NCBI GenBank assembly: GCA_026168605.1
Contig: JAPFDX010000034.1
Coordinates: 76,887 to 140,886 of the forward strand
Source: Roseburia sp.
GTDB taxonomy: Bacteria; Bacillota; Clostridia; Lachnospirales; Lachnospiraceae
DNA: 64,000 nt
Direction of reading: 5' to 3'
Shown: positions 1 through 8,504 of the stretch, in pieces
How the letters are laid out: every line of letters starts with the position of its first letter
How positions within the stretch are numbered: the stretch's first letter is position 1
Notes under the pieces: generated by a model
What the model saw: only the letters and a program-made list of their open reading frames with translations
Told to the model about the DNA's origin: nothing
The model's database searches: none
Program-made: the position numbers and the translations under genes

Positions 1-96
1 TGCCATTTCTTTCGATAGAATCTCCTTTTCATTATTTTCCTTAGATTCATGGCTTAACTTCTTGTCGTTCTTCTTAAATAACCCAAATAATCCCAT
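1..96 (-). CDS. 5' end of an unknown protein (partial at window edge)
   Basis: Only the first 32 codons are inside the window, reading leftward off the edge. The start is supported by a strong GGAGG about 7 nt before the ATG. The visible N-terminus begins MGLFGLFKKNDKK and continues with a charged Lys/Glu/Ser-rich stretch without a signal peptide or membrane segment. Too little is present to assign a family. Confidence 0.55.
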   Translation of the reverse strand, partial: MGLFGLFKKNDKKLSHESKENNEKEILSKEMA

Positions 97-276
97 GATT
101 TTTCCTCCTTCAAAGCTCTGATTTTCCGGTCTGCCGCTTCCACTTACACGATTCTCCCCAACATAGCCGTTACATCAGACTTTTCTATTCTTCTTTGTAA
201 AATTTTTTCATTTTTTATTCACCTTCTTTGTGAAACCGATTCATTTGGGAAACACAGTCTGCAAATAAACTGAACA

Positions 277-678
277 TTACGGTTCTCTTGAACTCAGCTC
301 ATTGGCATAATTATTAAGAGCCTCACAAGGTTCATATTTGCATTTATAACCAATACCATCAATTATAACAAATGGAGAGCATACTGTAATTTTCACTTGA
401 GAACCATCTGATAAATTCAGCATAAAAGTAACGTCTTGTCCGGCATATTCTGTATATGAATTATCCTTACTATAAATAACTACTTCGTTGAGATATGATA
501 CTAATTCCTCTGTTTCTGTTATTTGAATTGTTGTATCAGGAGGTGATAGCCAGACATTTGCCGAAATAATATCTGCTGCTTCCAAATCTTTGAATGGTCT
601 ACGACCAGAAAGAAAAATACGAATGCCGATGCCTATTAGACATATCAGCGCAATCATCAAAACTTTTTTATTCTTCAT
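277..678 (-). CDS. Small membrane-anchored protein of unknown function (DUF5301-like)
   Basis: 133 residues from the ATG that has AAGGAG 8 nt upstream; a longer reading to 705 has no better ribosome site. Residues 5-23 are a single hydrophobic segment with Lys/Asn before it, so the rest (about 110 residues) is probably outside the membrane. The exported part has the pattern F-K-x-L-x-x-x-D-I near its start and an EPCE motif near the C-terminus, resembling small DUF5301-type proteins of Clostridia; that assignment is tentative. It is A/T-rich compared with the housekeeping genes further right and stands apart from its neighbours. Confidence 0.6.
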   Translation of the reverse strand: MKNKKVLMIALICLIGIGIRIFLSGRRPFKDLEAADIISANVWLSPPDTTIQITETEELVSYLNEVVIYSKDNSYTEYAGQDVTFMLNLSDGSQVKITVCSPFVIIDGIGYKCKYEPCEALNNYANELSSREP

Positions 679-824
679 TCGATTGTCTCCTTTGTCAATT
701 TCCAACTTTTGCTTCTCTCAAATCTCCGATCAATGGGAGGTTATATTCCATTCAAACCCATTTACCACTGATTTTTGAAATTGAAAATTTTTAACGCTAA
801 GTTGTGGATGCTTTTCGTAATCTA

Positions 825-1406
825 CTATTTCTTCCATACATATCTTACAAATTTTCTATCGCCGACCTCATATTTTTCCTTATCTAACAATGTACAATGT
901 TTAAGTAATTCAAAATCACTATCCCGTAAAATATCTTGCTCTCTTATATTAGGATTATCCTCTGGCACATCCTCAAATCCATTCACCCATAAAATACCAC
1001 CATCATTTATCCAAGTAATCAACATCGGATATATCTCTCTTGCCATTCTATAATGGTTGACAATTACAGCATCTACTTTTACTCCTAACTTTGATACCTC
1101 ATCTTTTGATGTAATATCCATCAGTTTTATTGCAATTTCTAATCTCTCGGATGTTGCAAAAGACTTCAGTCTATTCAGTGCCTCTGTGCTAAAATCCACT
1201 GCATATACTTCATATCCTATCTTTGCCAAATAAATAGCATTTCTACCATCCCCGGATGCCAAATCAAGAATTTTGTTACTTTCCGCAAAATATTTCAAGT
1301 CTAATTTTAATTTTGCCTCTGGTGACATTAACGCATTCTCTCTACTTCTAAATCGCTCATCCCACCATGTTGCATCCCCCATATATTCCATTTTGCCTGC
1401 AAGCAT
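825..1406 (-). CDS. Class I SAM-dependent methyltransferase
   Basis: 193 residues. The SAM-binding motif I is clear near residue 46 (ILDLASGDGRN), followed by the acidic end of strand 2 (VYAVDFS) that binds the ribose, giving a Rossmann methyltransferase fold of the TehB/UbiE type. The N-terminal WWDERF motif is typical of the small stand-alone group sometimes annotated as tellurite-resistance TehB-like. A VNHYRM segment stands where motif IV residues are expected. GGAGA lies 7 nt before the ATG. The substrate cannot be read from the sequence. The gene is A/T-rich and alone, which suggests accessory origin. Confidence 0.8.
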   Translation of the reverse strand: MLAGKMEYMGDATWWDERFRSRENALMSPEAKLKLDLKYFAESNKILDLASGDGRNAIYLAKIGYEVYAVDFSTEALNRLKSFATSERLEIAIKLMDITSKDEVSKLGVKVDAVIVNHYRMAREIYPMLITWINDGGILWVNGFEDVPEDNPNIREQDILRDSDFELLKHCTLLDKEKYEVGDRKFVRYVWKK

Positions 1407-1459
1407 ATATTATTCTCCAAATTCCCATTTGTTCACAAACGCATAGATTCTATTTTTCT

Positions 1460-1765
1460 CTATGAATTTAATCTATAAGTTGCCTCTAACCGATACCAAA
1501 TGGAACGATAGATATTTTCTAAATGAATAGTTGAAAAGTGATAGACGCCTTTCCGCTTTGATAGTACAGCCCATACAAGTTCTTGACTTTCATCATCATA
1601 AATTTCAGCAATATAAGTACCACCATATTTTAGCATCCGATGGGGAATTTCATTTTCTGCAACATTGAATTTGGATAATTTCATCTCAGAAATTATCTCG
1701 CAATTTAAATTATTTATAAAATCTAATTCCTTTTCGGAATACTTTGTATCCAATGCAAATCTCAC
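1460..1765 (-). CDS. Hypothetical protein, 101 residues, GTG start
   Basis: The start codon is GTG; AAAGGA lies about 10 nt upstream, inside the last codons of the preceding gene, which ends only 6 nt before it. The two therefore probably share a transcript. The product is soluble, mixed alpha/beta in appearance, with no signal peptide, Cys cluster or recognised motif. It contains two segments rich in aromatic residues near the C-terminus. I do not recognise the family. Codon use is A/T-rich, unlike the larger gene upstream, so the pair may have different histories. Confidence 0.6.
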   Translation of the reverse strand: MRFALDTKYSEKELDFINNLNCEIISEMKLSKFNVAENEIPHRMLKYGGTYIAEIYDDESQELVWAVLSKRKGVYHFSTIHLENIYRSIWYRLEATYRLNS

Positions 1766-1771
1766 ACTTTA

Positions 1772-2869
1772 TCATTCCTTTGCTTTACAACATTTCACAA
1801 CCACCCACACCACAAGGCACAGCACCAGATAGCCACCGGACAGCCAAACCATCCGCAGATACCGCTTTTGTTGTCCTGCCACATAAGTATCCGCCGTCAG
1901 TTCTGCGTCCACGGTCATATATTTTCCGGTTTCTCTGATGGACAGCACCCGGCGATCCACACTTTCCCCTGCGGCGAGGATCTGATTTGCATAATCTTTA
2001 TCGTTGCCGGTCTCCACTTCCCATTGATAGCGCGTGCCGTCCGAAGTCTGATAATAAACCACATACACGGTTTTCGTAGGGTAGAGCCGCTTGTCCCGCC
2101 CGGTGGAGGTATTCTCCACCGAATGGGGCAGCACCCGGTAAGGGGAAAAAGTATGTATACCCATGTCCTCATAATCGGAGGCGGGACGTATCGTGGTGAT
2201 CCCCTGCACTCCCAGATACAGACTGCATACGGCAGGAATAATCCCCATGATACAGATTGTAACGACAATGCGCCTGAATCCTTCTGCCCGTACTTTCGTC
2301 TTTGCGGGACGGGCGGCAGGCGGTTCTCCATCTACGCTTCTTTGTACATCCCTGACTGCTCCTGGAAAATCAATGGTGACGTCATACCATCCGTTGAAAT
2401 CTTCGTACAGACATCCTCTGTCATAGCAGGTGAGGAACATGGAAATTCCCTGTTCTACGGAAAATATCTTCCTCAGTGCTTTCCATTGCCCGTGCAGCTT
2501 CAAAATAATCGTGACCGAGCACATTCCTTCCGGTACATACCATGTGCAAATGTCGATGCGGCATTGTTCTGTTTCAAGCAGCAAAAATGCCCAGTTTCCG
2601 GCTCGAAATTGACGGATCATCTGCTGAATATCGCCCTGGTCTGCTTCCTCATTGAGAAATTCAGTCTTTTGGTTTGAGTTCGCAGCTCCAACTTTTCGTA
2701 TGCGTGTATGTGTACCGGTACCAACACCTGGAGTTATCGTATTGGTTCGCCGAAACCGCTTCACACACAAAAAAACAAGCCCTGCAACCGCCAAGACTAC
2801 GGCAAAAGCAATGGTTACAGATAAAATGAATCCGTCCTGTAAGCCGGAAAGGTAAAATATATTTTTCAT
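1772..2869 (-). CDS. Membrane protein of unknown function with two to three TM segments
   Basis: 365 residues. The first in-frame ATG overlaps the ribosome site, so the start is taken at the fourth codon of that reading, where AAAGGAGG sits 9 nt upstream. A hydrophobic helix at about 12-35, a cytoplasmic-looking mixed region to about 195, a second helix near 200-225, an exported domain, and a final helix near 340-360 followed by Lys/Cys. The exported part looks like a DUF3592-type domain (TVYVVYYQTSDGTRYQWEVETG), known from membrane proteins of unknown role; this match is by eye. No enzyme motif is visible. Confidence 0.65.
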   Translation of the reverse strand: MKNIFYLSGLQDGFILSVTIAFAVVLAVAGLVFLCVKRFRRTNTITPGVGTGTHTRIRKVGAANSNQKTEFLNEEADQGDIQQMIRQFRAGNWAFLLLETEQCRIDICTWYVPEGMCSVTIILKLHGQWKALRKIFSVEQGISMFLTCYDRGCLYEDFNGWYDVTIDFPGAVRDVQRSVDGEPPAARPAKTKVRAEGFRRIVVTICIMGIIPAVCSLYLGVQGITTIRPASDYEDMGIHTFSPYRVLPHSVENTSTGRDKRLYPTKTVYVVYYQTSDGTRYQWEVETGNDKDYANQILAAGESVDRRVLSIRETGKYMTVDAELTADTYVAGQQKRYLRMVWLSGGYLVLCLVVWVVVKCCKAKE

Positions 2870-3131
2870 GGGCAGCATCCTCCTTTTGATGGTTTGTAAA
2901 TGGAAAATTGGAACTAAATATCTGGTCTTAATTATCAGATACCTGTAAGTCGAGATATAATTGAAATATGCCGTTTGTCGTCAATATATCCTTATGTCAT
3001 CTGGATGTTGTTTTTCCATAAATATTTTCCCATCTTATACCCCGGTTTCTCTCTCCGCTTCCGGTCGGGGCACACCCCCTTACCTTTCATCCCATGTGTG
3101 GCTGCCATTTCCCTCCCCAAAGCCAAGTCCC

Positions 3132-3578
3132 TCAATCATCCGAAATATGCGTACTGTATGCCTCGTCCTCCATGTACCGTGGCTCTTTCATTTTCAGTTC
3201 CCCCTGCTGCCGGTAGAGCAGATCCACCATCTCCTGATATTCATAGAGATACGTATTTTCAAGGTTCTCTTCTTTCCTTACTCGCAGAAAATCATGAACC
3301 AGCATTTTCTGCGAACCGCACAGAGGACAGCGAACCCGCCAGATACGGCAGGCGCGGCGGGCGGTAGGAATCTCCTCCTCCCTGCGGATCGGGATACAAT
3401 TTTTCTTAAAATAGTCTGCACTGGCATGATATCTTTCATCGCTATAAACCGGCAAAAGAAACAGCCAGGGACGCCCCTGTGCTTCCATGCGCTTTTTGCA
3501 GGTCTTGCATTTTGGCATTTTCTTCTCCTGTTCTATCAAAAAATTTCCAAACAAAATTTCCAAAAGGTCGTATACCAT
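3132..3578 (-). CDS. Small soluble protein with two Cys pairs, probably zinc-binding
   Basis: 148 residues from the ATG with GAGGA 9 nt upstream. A second possible start at 3518 (beginning MPKCKTCKKRM) also has AGGAG and would give 128 residues; I cannot decide between them. CKTCKK near residue 24 and CPLCG near residue 84 look like the two halves of a four-Cys zinc site. The rest is charged with no membrane segment. It follows the membrane protein at 3596-4183 by 17 nt, so the two probably form an operon. No family recognised. Confidence 0.6.
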   Translation of the reverse strand: MVYDLLEILFGNFLIEQEKKMPKCKTCKKRMEAQGRPWLFLLPVYSDERYHASADYFKKNCIPIRREEEIPTARRACRIWRVRCPLCGSQKMLVHDFLRVRKEENLENTYLYEYQEMVDLLYRQQGELKMKEPRYMEDEAYSTHISDD

Positions 3579-3595
3579 GATCTTCTATCCTCTTC

Positions 3596-4183
3596 TCAGT
3601 TTCTGCTCCTGTACAACAGCCTGTTCTGTCGCTCTTTCTGTGCCTGCACAACAGCCTGCACCGCCTCGCTCAGCTTGTCTGCCTTTGAAATAGCCTCCAG
3701 TACCCGCGGATGCTTCATAGCCAACTGCCCGCCGGACACCCGCAGCGTATAAATTTTCACTTTTTTGCCATCCAAAAGGAACTGGCAGCTCACCACTTCT
3801 GTCCCCCGAAGCATCTGCCCATCGTTGGTGCGGATGTCGGTAATTTTTGCCGGATCGATCATCTGCAGACGGAAAGGATTATGTTTCCATACCATTCCCA
3901 TATGACCGCCCTCCGTATCCAGATAAACGACACAGTTGTGGGCTGTAAATTTGTAATTGATATTTGGAAACTCCTGCTCCATCGCCGCCGCACGCTTCTC
4001 CATCCTTTTTTTCAGCAGTTCGGGCACGAAAATGGGAGTTGCGATCAGCAGGACAAAATCCAGCATGAGGGGAAGTTCCCATTGCACATTGAGGTTGAGA
4101 CTGACAATGAGCAACACCACCATCAGCGCGATCGGGATCCCATAACAGATAAGCATATAGATCAGATTCATTTTCTTCATCAT
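3596..4183 (-). CDS. Two-TM membrane protein of unknown function
   Basis: 195 residues. AGGGAG lies 5 nt before the first of two adjacent ATGs (4183 and 4180); the exact start is uncertain by one codon. Two hydrophobic helices (about 8-30 and 38-58) form a hairpin, and the remaining 135 residues look cytoplasmic, with a beta-rich middle reminiscent of a small PH-like domain (regularly spaced short strands such as VVYLDTEGGH and VSCQFLLDG) and a C-terminal helix rich in Gln/Arg. The next gene downstream carries paired cysteines and is probably co-transcribed. Confidence 0.65.
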   Translation of the reverse strand: MMKKMNLIYMLICYGIPIALMVVLLIVSLNLNVQWELPLMLDFVLLIATPIFVPELLKKRMEKRAAAMEQEFPNINYKFTAHNCVVYLDTEGGHMGMVWKHNPFRLQMIDPAKITDIRTNDGQMLRGTEVVSCQFLLDGKKVKIYTLRVSGGQLAMKHPRVLEAISKADKLSEAVQAVVQAQKERQNRLLYRSRN

Positions 4184-4545
4184 TTTATCTCCCTGTATTG
4201 TTGATTTTATTGCCTTGTGGGGAATCACGCAAGGTTATCAAATCTTTGTCTTTTTTATTATTCAATATATCATTATAGAGAGTGGCAATAAATCTCTCTC
4301 ATTCTTTTAAGTCAGTTGTTTTTGTTAATCATTTTGTTCTTCCTCCCATATTCTACACTCCGGATCTGTCCTCCTATTCAACACTCTGATAAAATACTAC
4401 ATTCCACAGTCCAATATCCGAATGTAATTTTATCCAGTATTGATGACCATTATAGATAATCCTGGAACCATGCATCTTGTAACAATTCGTTCCAGCAAAA
4501 CCAAACTTCATTTAACCTCCCAAGAAACCGGAAGTTGTTGCAAAT
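4184..4545. other. A/T-rich intergenic stretch without a gene
   Basis: No open frame with a ribosome site was found on either strand. Reading leftward there is a perfect TATAAT (plus coordinates about 4270-4275) that could be the -10 box of the 4183 gene, but no convincing -35 box lies 16-18 nt before it. The rest is low-complexity A/T with no clear hairpin. Confidence 0.4.
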
Positions 4546-4962
4546 CTATTCTTTAGCTAATTCAACCAGAAAATCATTTATAGTCCATTCATTATCACTT
4601 ATATAATTGTCAAGAGAAGAAAAATCTCCATTTTCTTGATGAATATAGATTCCACTCATACATTTCTTGCACACTTCATGGAGAGCATACTGTTTCATAT
4701 TTTTTTCCAAGAAATTCAATTCATCTACGTCTTTTGTTTCGTAGTAGGCTTCAACTCCATCTCGAAGTGAACAATCACGCCAATTCGACAGTTCAACAAA
4801 TAGAAAGGTATTTTCAGCTTTTGGCAAGGAACGCTTTTGACTGATTAAAAAAATGTATAGGTCAATCAACGCATTTTCTCTATCATAGGTACCTATGTTC
4901 TCTAATGCCGCTATTAAGGAATTTAACTTATCCGCCATTTCAGCCACGGCTGTTTCTTCCAT
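4546..4962 (-). CDS. Hypothetical soluble protein, possibly an immunity-type protein
   Basis: 138 residues, acidic and mostly helical in appearance, with a Cys pair (CKKC) near residue 98 and a C-terminal acidic segment (DNYISDNEWTINDFL). It follows the membrane protein at 4968-5507 by 5 nt, with GGAGAG about 12 nt before the ATG. Small acidic, A/T-rich orphan proteins like this are often immunity proteins of contact toxins, but no toxin gene is nearby, so that is only a guess. No family recognised. Confidence 0.55.
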   Translation of the reverse strand: MEETAVAEMADKLNSLIAALENIGTYDRENALIDLYIFLISQKRSLPKAENTFLFVELSNWRDCSLRDGVEAYYETKDVDELNFLEKNMKQYALHEVCKKCMSGIYIHQENGDFSSLDNYISDNEWTINDFLVELAKE

Positions 4963-4967
4963 ACATT

Positions 4968-5507
4968 CTAGCTTCTCTCCTCCCGATAGTTTTTCAGGAC
5001 AAAAATTGTGTCAAAAATATCAATCACGGAAAGAAGCTGCAATACATAGTGAACACCGGATGGCGGTTTCCGGCATTCTTTGCGCAGAAGCATGATATAA
5101 CAAATTCCCGCACAGCCACTTTGGACAATTAAGAGACAGGTAAAGATCACCGGGATCGGGACAAGAACAATCATGATCCCTCTGGACGCTCCCACCAAGA
5201 CAAACCAGACAAAAAAGCTGTAAAGAAAGTTGAGAACGTAAAATGGGATACTCCATAATTTCAACCATTTCCAGCTCTGCCGCAGTTTGTCCGCCTCATT
5301 CCGGCGATACGCTGTCACAGCAGCGACAACGCAGCCCCAGCCGGCAATATGTACCAGTGCCGCCATCGCCAGATAGAACACAAAAAGTCCGATCACCGTC
5401 ACATTCCATCCACCGTTGCCAAAATAGAGCATCCCCACGGGGACAGCGATGCTCAAAACAAGGTGCAGATACATTCCGGTCAGAAAAATCTTCGCCAACT
5501 TTTTCAA
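4968..5507 (-). CDS. Four-TM membrane protein of unknown function
   Basis: 179 residues with hydrophobic segments at about 8-30, 34-66, 83-105 and 110-145, separated by short Arg/Lys-rich loops, ending with a cytoplasmic tail. The body resembles small uncharacterised membrane proteins of Lachnospiraceae; no transporter or enzyme signature is visible. It is the first gene of a probable two-gene unit with 4546-4962. Confidence 0.65.
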   Translation of the reverse strand: MKKLAKIFLTGMYLHLVLSIAVPVGMLYFGNGGWNVTVIGLFVFYLAMAALVHIAGWGCVVAAVTAYRRNEADKLRQSWKWLKLWSIPFYVLNFLYSFFVWFVLVGASRGIMIVLVPIPVIFTCLLIVQSGCAGICYIMLLRKECRKPPSGVHYVLQLLSVIDIFDTIFVLKNYREERS

Positions 5508-5594
5508 ACCCGCGCCCTCCTTCTTATGTATTCCTTTTCCTGCATTTTACCACAGTTTCAGGAGCGTGGAAACATCTTCTTTTCCGGCGCTCCC

Positions 5595-6917
5595 CTACTG
5601 CGGCCCGGTCAGCACCTTATAGAGCACATCCGCCAGCGGAACCATCGCGTTCATCGCCTCCTGCACAGTGTTTGTCTGCGCGCCGACCTCCACCAGCAGC
5701 GTTTTCGGACAATAGTGCATATTATAGCGGTAGCCTTTGAGATAAATCCTTCTGGTAAAACCCGGATAATACTCGGCAGCCTTTAACTGCATCTGAAAGG
5801 ACATCGCCAGATTGTCGGCGATATACGAATTGGGAAGGTAATCGATGTTCCCCATTTTCGTCGTGCGGCTTAAGCCGTTAAAAAACATGACCTGCGCCAT
5901 CTGCACACCGCCGACGTCGGTCACAAGTCTTGTCGTTTCCGCCACGCCGTCCCGGTGCAGATCGATCACGACTTCTATACTTGGATTCTCCGCGAGGATC
6001 TGCTCGAGCGCCGGACCCGCCTTGGAATACGCGTGATCTCTGTCCCCTACATCGTATTCACCCTTATGGTGGATCACATTCAGTCCATACTGCTCCGTCA
6101 GAATCTTTGTGAGATAGTCACCGACCCCCACCACGGTATCGGACGGATCCCCCGGAACGGAATCGGCGTACCCCTCCTGCGAATGTGTATGGTAGATCAG
6201 AATCTGCGGTGTGGAAGCGTCATGCGACAGACGCAAATCCTTTCCAAACAGCGCGTCCGCATTGAGCTGGCTTCCGTCGATCGTCGTCGTGCTGTCCACC
6301 TGGTAAAAATTCTGCATCAGATAATCAAAATCATTCAGCTTTTCCCTCGCGTAAGTCACCTGCTTTTCCTGCGCGCCGGGTAAGCCTGTACCAGTTTGCA
6401 CGGCAGACTGCCCGCTGTCCGCTCCCCCGGACTGCTCCGCCGCGCTCTCCTGCGTCTCCGCTGTGCCTTCCTGCGCCTGCGCACTCCCCTCCTGCGCCGC
6501 GCCCGTCTCTCCCGCCACATCCGGCGTCTCCCCCGTCAGCACCACCTCTCCGGTCTCGCTGTCCACATAATTCTCATCCGCCGCCTCTCTGGCAAGGATC
6601 GCCTCATACGAAAGCTCGCTCTCCACCTGTGTATCATAGGAGGCAACCGCCGTGCTCTCCTCCCCCAGCAGAAAAAAATGGGACAGTACCTGCTCCCACA
6701 CCTTCGCGCTTTTCTCTTCCGTGCTGCCGTAAACCACCCCCGGCATATAAAATTCCAAAATCTCCTCATAACAGAGAATTTTACATTCCTCTGCAATCCG
6801 GGCAAGCTGTTCTTTTCTTCCCTGAAGCAGGAAAGCCGTGCACGCGATCCCGAGGATCCAGACAGCCGCCGCCCCATTTACTTTTTTCTTCTTTTTAGAT
6901 TGATATCGAATACGCAT
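5595..6917 (-). CDS. spoIIP: Stage II sporulation protein P (peptidoglycan hydrolase of engulfment)
   Basis: 440 residues from the ATG at 6917. A TTG at 6962 overlapping gpr would add 15 residues, but its GGAGG is about 13 nt away; neither start has a good ribosome site. A basic N-terminus (KKKKK) precedes one TM helix at about 16-34. Then comes a low-complexity Gly/Ala/Glu/Gln linker (about 120-185) and the C-terminal SpoIIP domain with ILIYHTHSQE, DLHRDG and LLVEVGAQTN, which carry the zinc-ligand and catalytic residues of this amidase/endopeptidase family. SpoIIP works with SpoIID and SpoIIM in septal thinning and engulfment. It lies directly after gpr, a common clostridial arrangement. 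Confidence 0.93.
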   Translation of the reverse strand: MRIRYQSKKKKKVNGAAAVWILGIACTAFLLQGRKEQLARIAEECKILCYEEILEFYMPGVVYGSTEEKSAKVWEQVLSHFFLLGEESTAVASYDTQVESELSYEAILAREAADENYVDSETGEVVLTGETPDVAGETGAAQEGSAQAQEGTAETQESAAEQSGGADSGQSAVQTGTGLPGAQEKQVTYAREKLNDFDYLMQNFYQVDSTTTIDGSQLNADALFGKDLRLSHDASTPQILIYHTHSQEGYADSVPGDPSDTVVGVGDYLTKILTEQYGLNVIHHKGEYDVGDRDHAYSKAGPALEQILAENPSIEVVIDLHRDGVAETTRLVTDVGGVQMAQVMFFNGLSRTTKMGNIDYLPNSYIADNLAMSFQMQLKAAEYYPGFTRRIYLKGYRYNMHYCPKTLLVEVGAQTNTVQEAMNAMVPLADVLYKVLTGPQ

Positions 6918-6945
6918 ACCTAACTTTATGCGTTTTAAGGATGCA

Positions 6946-7896
6946 TTATGCCATGTCTGCAAACGCGATATTAAGCCCCTCCGATATCGTAAAGCTCAGA
7001 CGCTTCACCGACTCGTCGATATCCTTTGGCGTCACGAACATCGTGTTTAAATTCGGGGAGAGCAGCTCGCGGATCAGCTCGTATTTCTCCCCCTCATTCA
7101 GCTCCTTTAAGGAGTCCCCCACCGCCTGAAACGCCTCGCTCTGCGTCAGCGCCGTGACGAGATTGTACATCGTATCGTTGACGATCGTCGCGGCGTCCAC
7201 CACTGTCGGGATCCCGATGGAGATCACCGGAACGCCGAGGCTTTTTTCATTCAGCCCATGCCTGTGGTTTCCGACGCCGCTCCCCGGATTGATCCCGGTG
7301 TCCGTCACCTGTATCGTGCGCCCGAGCCGCTTGGTACTGCGCGCGGCGAGCGCATCCACCGCCACGATCAGATCCGGCTTTGTCTCCTCCACGATCCCCC
7401 GGATGATCTCCAGACTCTCCATTCCCGTCTGCGCCATCACCCCCGGCACAATGCTGCTGATCCGGTTGACCTTTCCCTCGCCAAACGCGTATTTTCCATA
7501 TTCCTGAATGATGTGCCTTGTGATAAAGAGATTGTCCGCCACGCGCGGTCCGAGCGCATCCGGCGTCACCTCCCGGTTTCCGAGCCCCACGACAAGCACC
7601 GAGCTCTCCCCCTTCGCGGTCTTTACCAGTCTGCGGATGATCCTTGCAAGCTGAACGGATATTTCCCGGTGGTAATCCTCGTCCTCCTCATCCATGTTTC
7701 CCGCCTCGATCGTAATGTAGGTTCCCTTTGGTTTTCCCATCGTCTTCGCGCCATTTTCCGTCTCAATCGTCACCGTACTGACTGTCAGGTTCCTTCCCAC
7801 CTTTTCCTCCAGAAACCGGACGCCCTTAAGCTCCACATTGTCTTCCTGCATTTTCTCCTGCGTCTCTAATGCAAGGTCGGTACGAATCTGATACAT
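6946..7896 (-). CDS. gpr: Germination protease GPR
   Basis: 316 residues, start chosen at the second ATG because GGAGGG lies 5 nt before it while the first ATG overlaps that site. GPR is the aspartic-type protease that degrades small acid-soluble spore proteins on germination. The N-terminal propeptide region (YQIRTDLA, near the autoprocessing site) and the family core VVGLGNREVTPDALGPRV, ISSIVPGVMAQTGME and GINPGSGVGNHR are all present. The gene overlaps no neighbour and is followed 28 nt later by spoIIP. A sigma-F/G-like promoter candidate lies 50-80 nt upstream. Confidence 0.96.
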   Translation of the reverse strand: MYQIRTDLALETQEKMQEDNVELKGVRFLEEKVGRNLTVSTVTIETENGAKTMGKPKGTYITIEAGNMDEEDEDYHREISVQLARIIRRLVKTAKGESSVLVVGLGNREVTPDALGPRVADNLFITRHIIQEYGKYAFGEGKVNRISSIVPGVMAQTGMESLEIIRGIVEETKPDLIVAVDALAARSTKRLGRTIQVTDTGINPGSGVGNHRHGLNEKSLGVPVISIGIPTVVDAATIVNDTMYNLVTALTQSEAFQAVGDSLKELNEGEKYELIRELLSPNLNTMFVTPKDIDESVKRLSFTISEGLNIAFADMA

Positions 7897-7946
7897 ATTT
7901 CCCTCCATGATTTACGCGAACGCCGCGTGTTTTCTCTTTTTCTTCT

Positions 7947-7976
7947 TAATTTTCCCTCGCAAAAAGAAATTTATCC
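7947..7976 (-). promoter_or_regulatory. Candidate sigma-F/sigma-G promoter of gpr
   Basis: Reading leftward, GGATA (7976-7972), 15 nt, then GGGAAAATTA (7956-7947). The second block fits the forespore consensus GGnrAnAnTw at every fixed position and the first matches four of five bases of GywTA. gpr is known to be transcribed by forespore sigma factors in Bacillus. Matches were made by eye. Confidence 0.4.
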
Positions 7977-8036
7977 GCCCGCGCCGCCATTTGTACTGTT
8001 TCTGACAATTTTTCCCTCAAACTTTCGCATTTCCCC

Positions 8037-8065
8037 TTGACAGTCAACGCAGAATGTCCTATACT
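8037..8065 (+). promoter_or_regulatory. Sigma-A promoter of rpsT
   Basis: TTGACA (8037-8042), exactly 17 nt, then TATACT (8060-8065): a near-consensus vegetative promoter. Transcription would start near 8072, leaving a leader of about 88 nt before the TTG start codon of rpsT, long enough to hold a control element. Confidence 0.85.
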
Positions 8066-8159
8066 ACTCTAGTATGTTTACATTGAACTGTCCGTGTCCG
8101 GCTTTGATGTAGATTTCAATCATGAACAATAACCATTAGTAAAATTGGAGGTGTACGGA

Positions 8160-8423
8160 TTGGCTAACATTAAATCTGCTAAGAAGAGAATTTTAGTAAC
8201 AGAGATCAGAGCTGCAAGAAACAAGTCTATCAGAAGCGAAGTTAAGACTGCGATCAAGAAGGTTGAGGCTGCTGTTGCCGCTAACGACAAGGAAGCTGCA
8301 AAGACTGCACTGACATCTGCGATCTCTACCATTGAGAGCGCGTCTTCCAAGGGCGTTTACCACAAGAACAACGCTGGCCGGAAGGTTTCCCGTCTTGCAA
8401 AGCTTGTCAACACGATGGCTTAA
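8160..8423 (+). CDS. rpsT: 30S ribosomal protein S20
   Basis: 87 residues beginning at a TTG codon (MANIKSAKKRILV), with GGAGGT 8 nt upstream; the in-frame TTG at 8145 overlaps that ribosome site and is rejected. The sequence is the usual helical, Lys/Ala-rich S20 (KSAKKRILVTEI, RNKSIRSEVKTAIKK, KGVYHKNNAGRKVSRLAKLV), which binds 16S rRNA early in 30S assembly. Single-gene unit with its own promoter and a hairpin terminator. The TTG start parallels Escherichia coli rpsT, which also starts at UUG and is translationally autoregulated. Confidence 0.97.
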   Translation: MANIKSAKKRILVTEIRAARNKSIRSEVKTAIKKVEAAVAANDKEAAKTALTSAISTIESASSKGVYHKNNAGRKVSRLAKLVNTMA

Positions 8424-8442
8424 TTTAGAGATATAATATACA

Positions 8443-8475
8443 AAAAACACCAGTACCGTCATGCTGGTGTTTTTT
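8443..8475 (+). terminator. Bidirectional terminator between rpsT and the histidine kinase gene
   Basis: AAAACACCAG and CTGGTGTTTT form a stem around a short loop, with a T run on the plus strand and an equally good T run on the minus strand, so it can end rpsT and the opposing operon. Confidence 0.9.
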
Positions 8476-8504
8476 TATTGACACGCTTCGTGTGAGGATG
8501 CGCA

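Noticed and set aside
5508-5594. GGAGCG...CGCTCC hairpin after spoIIP
   Set aside because: Stem is short and no T run follows, so it is not listed as a terminator.
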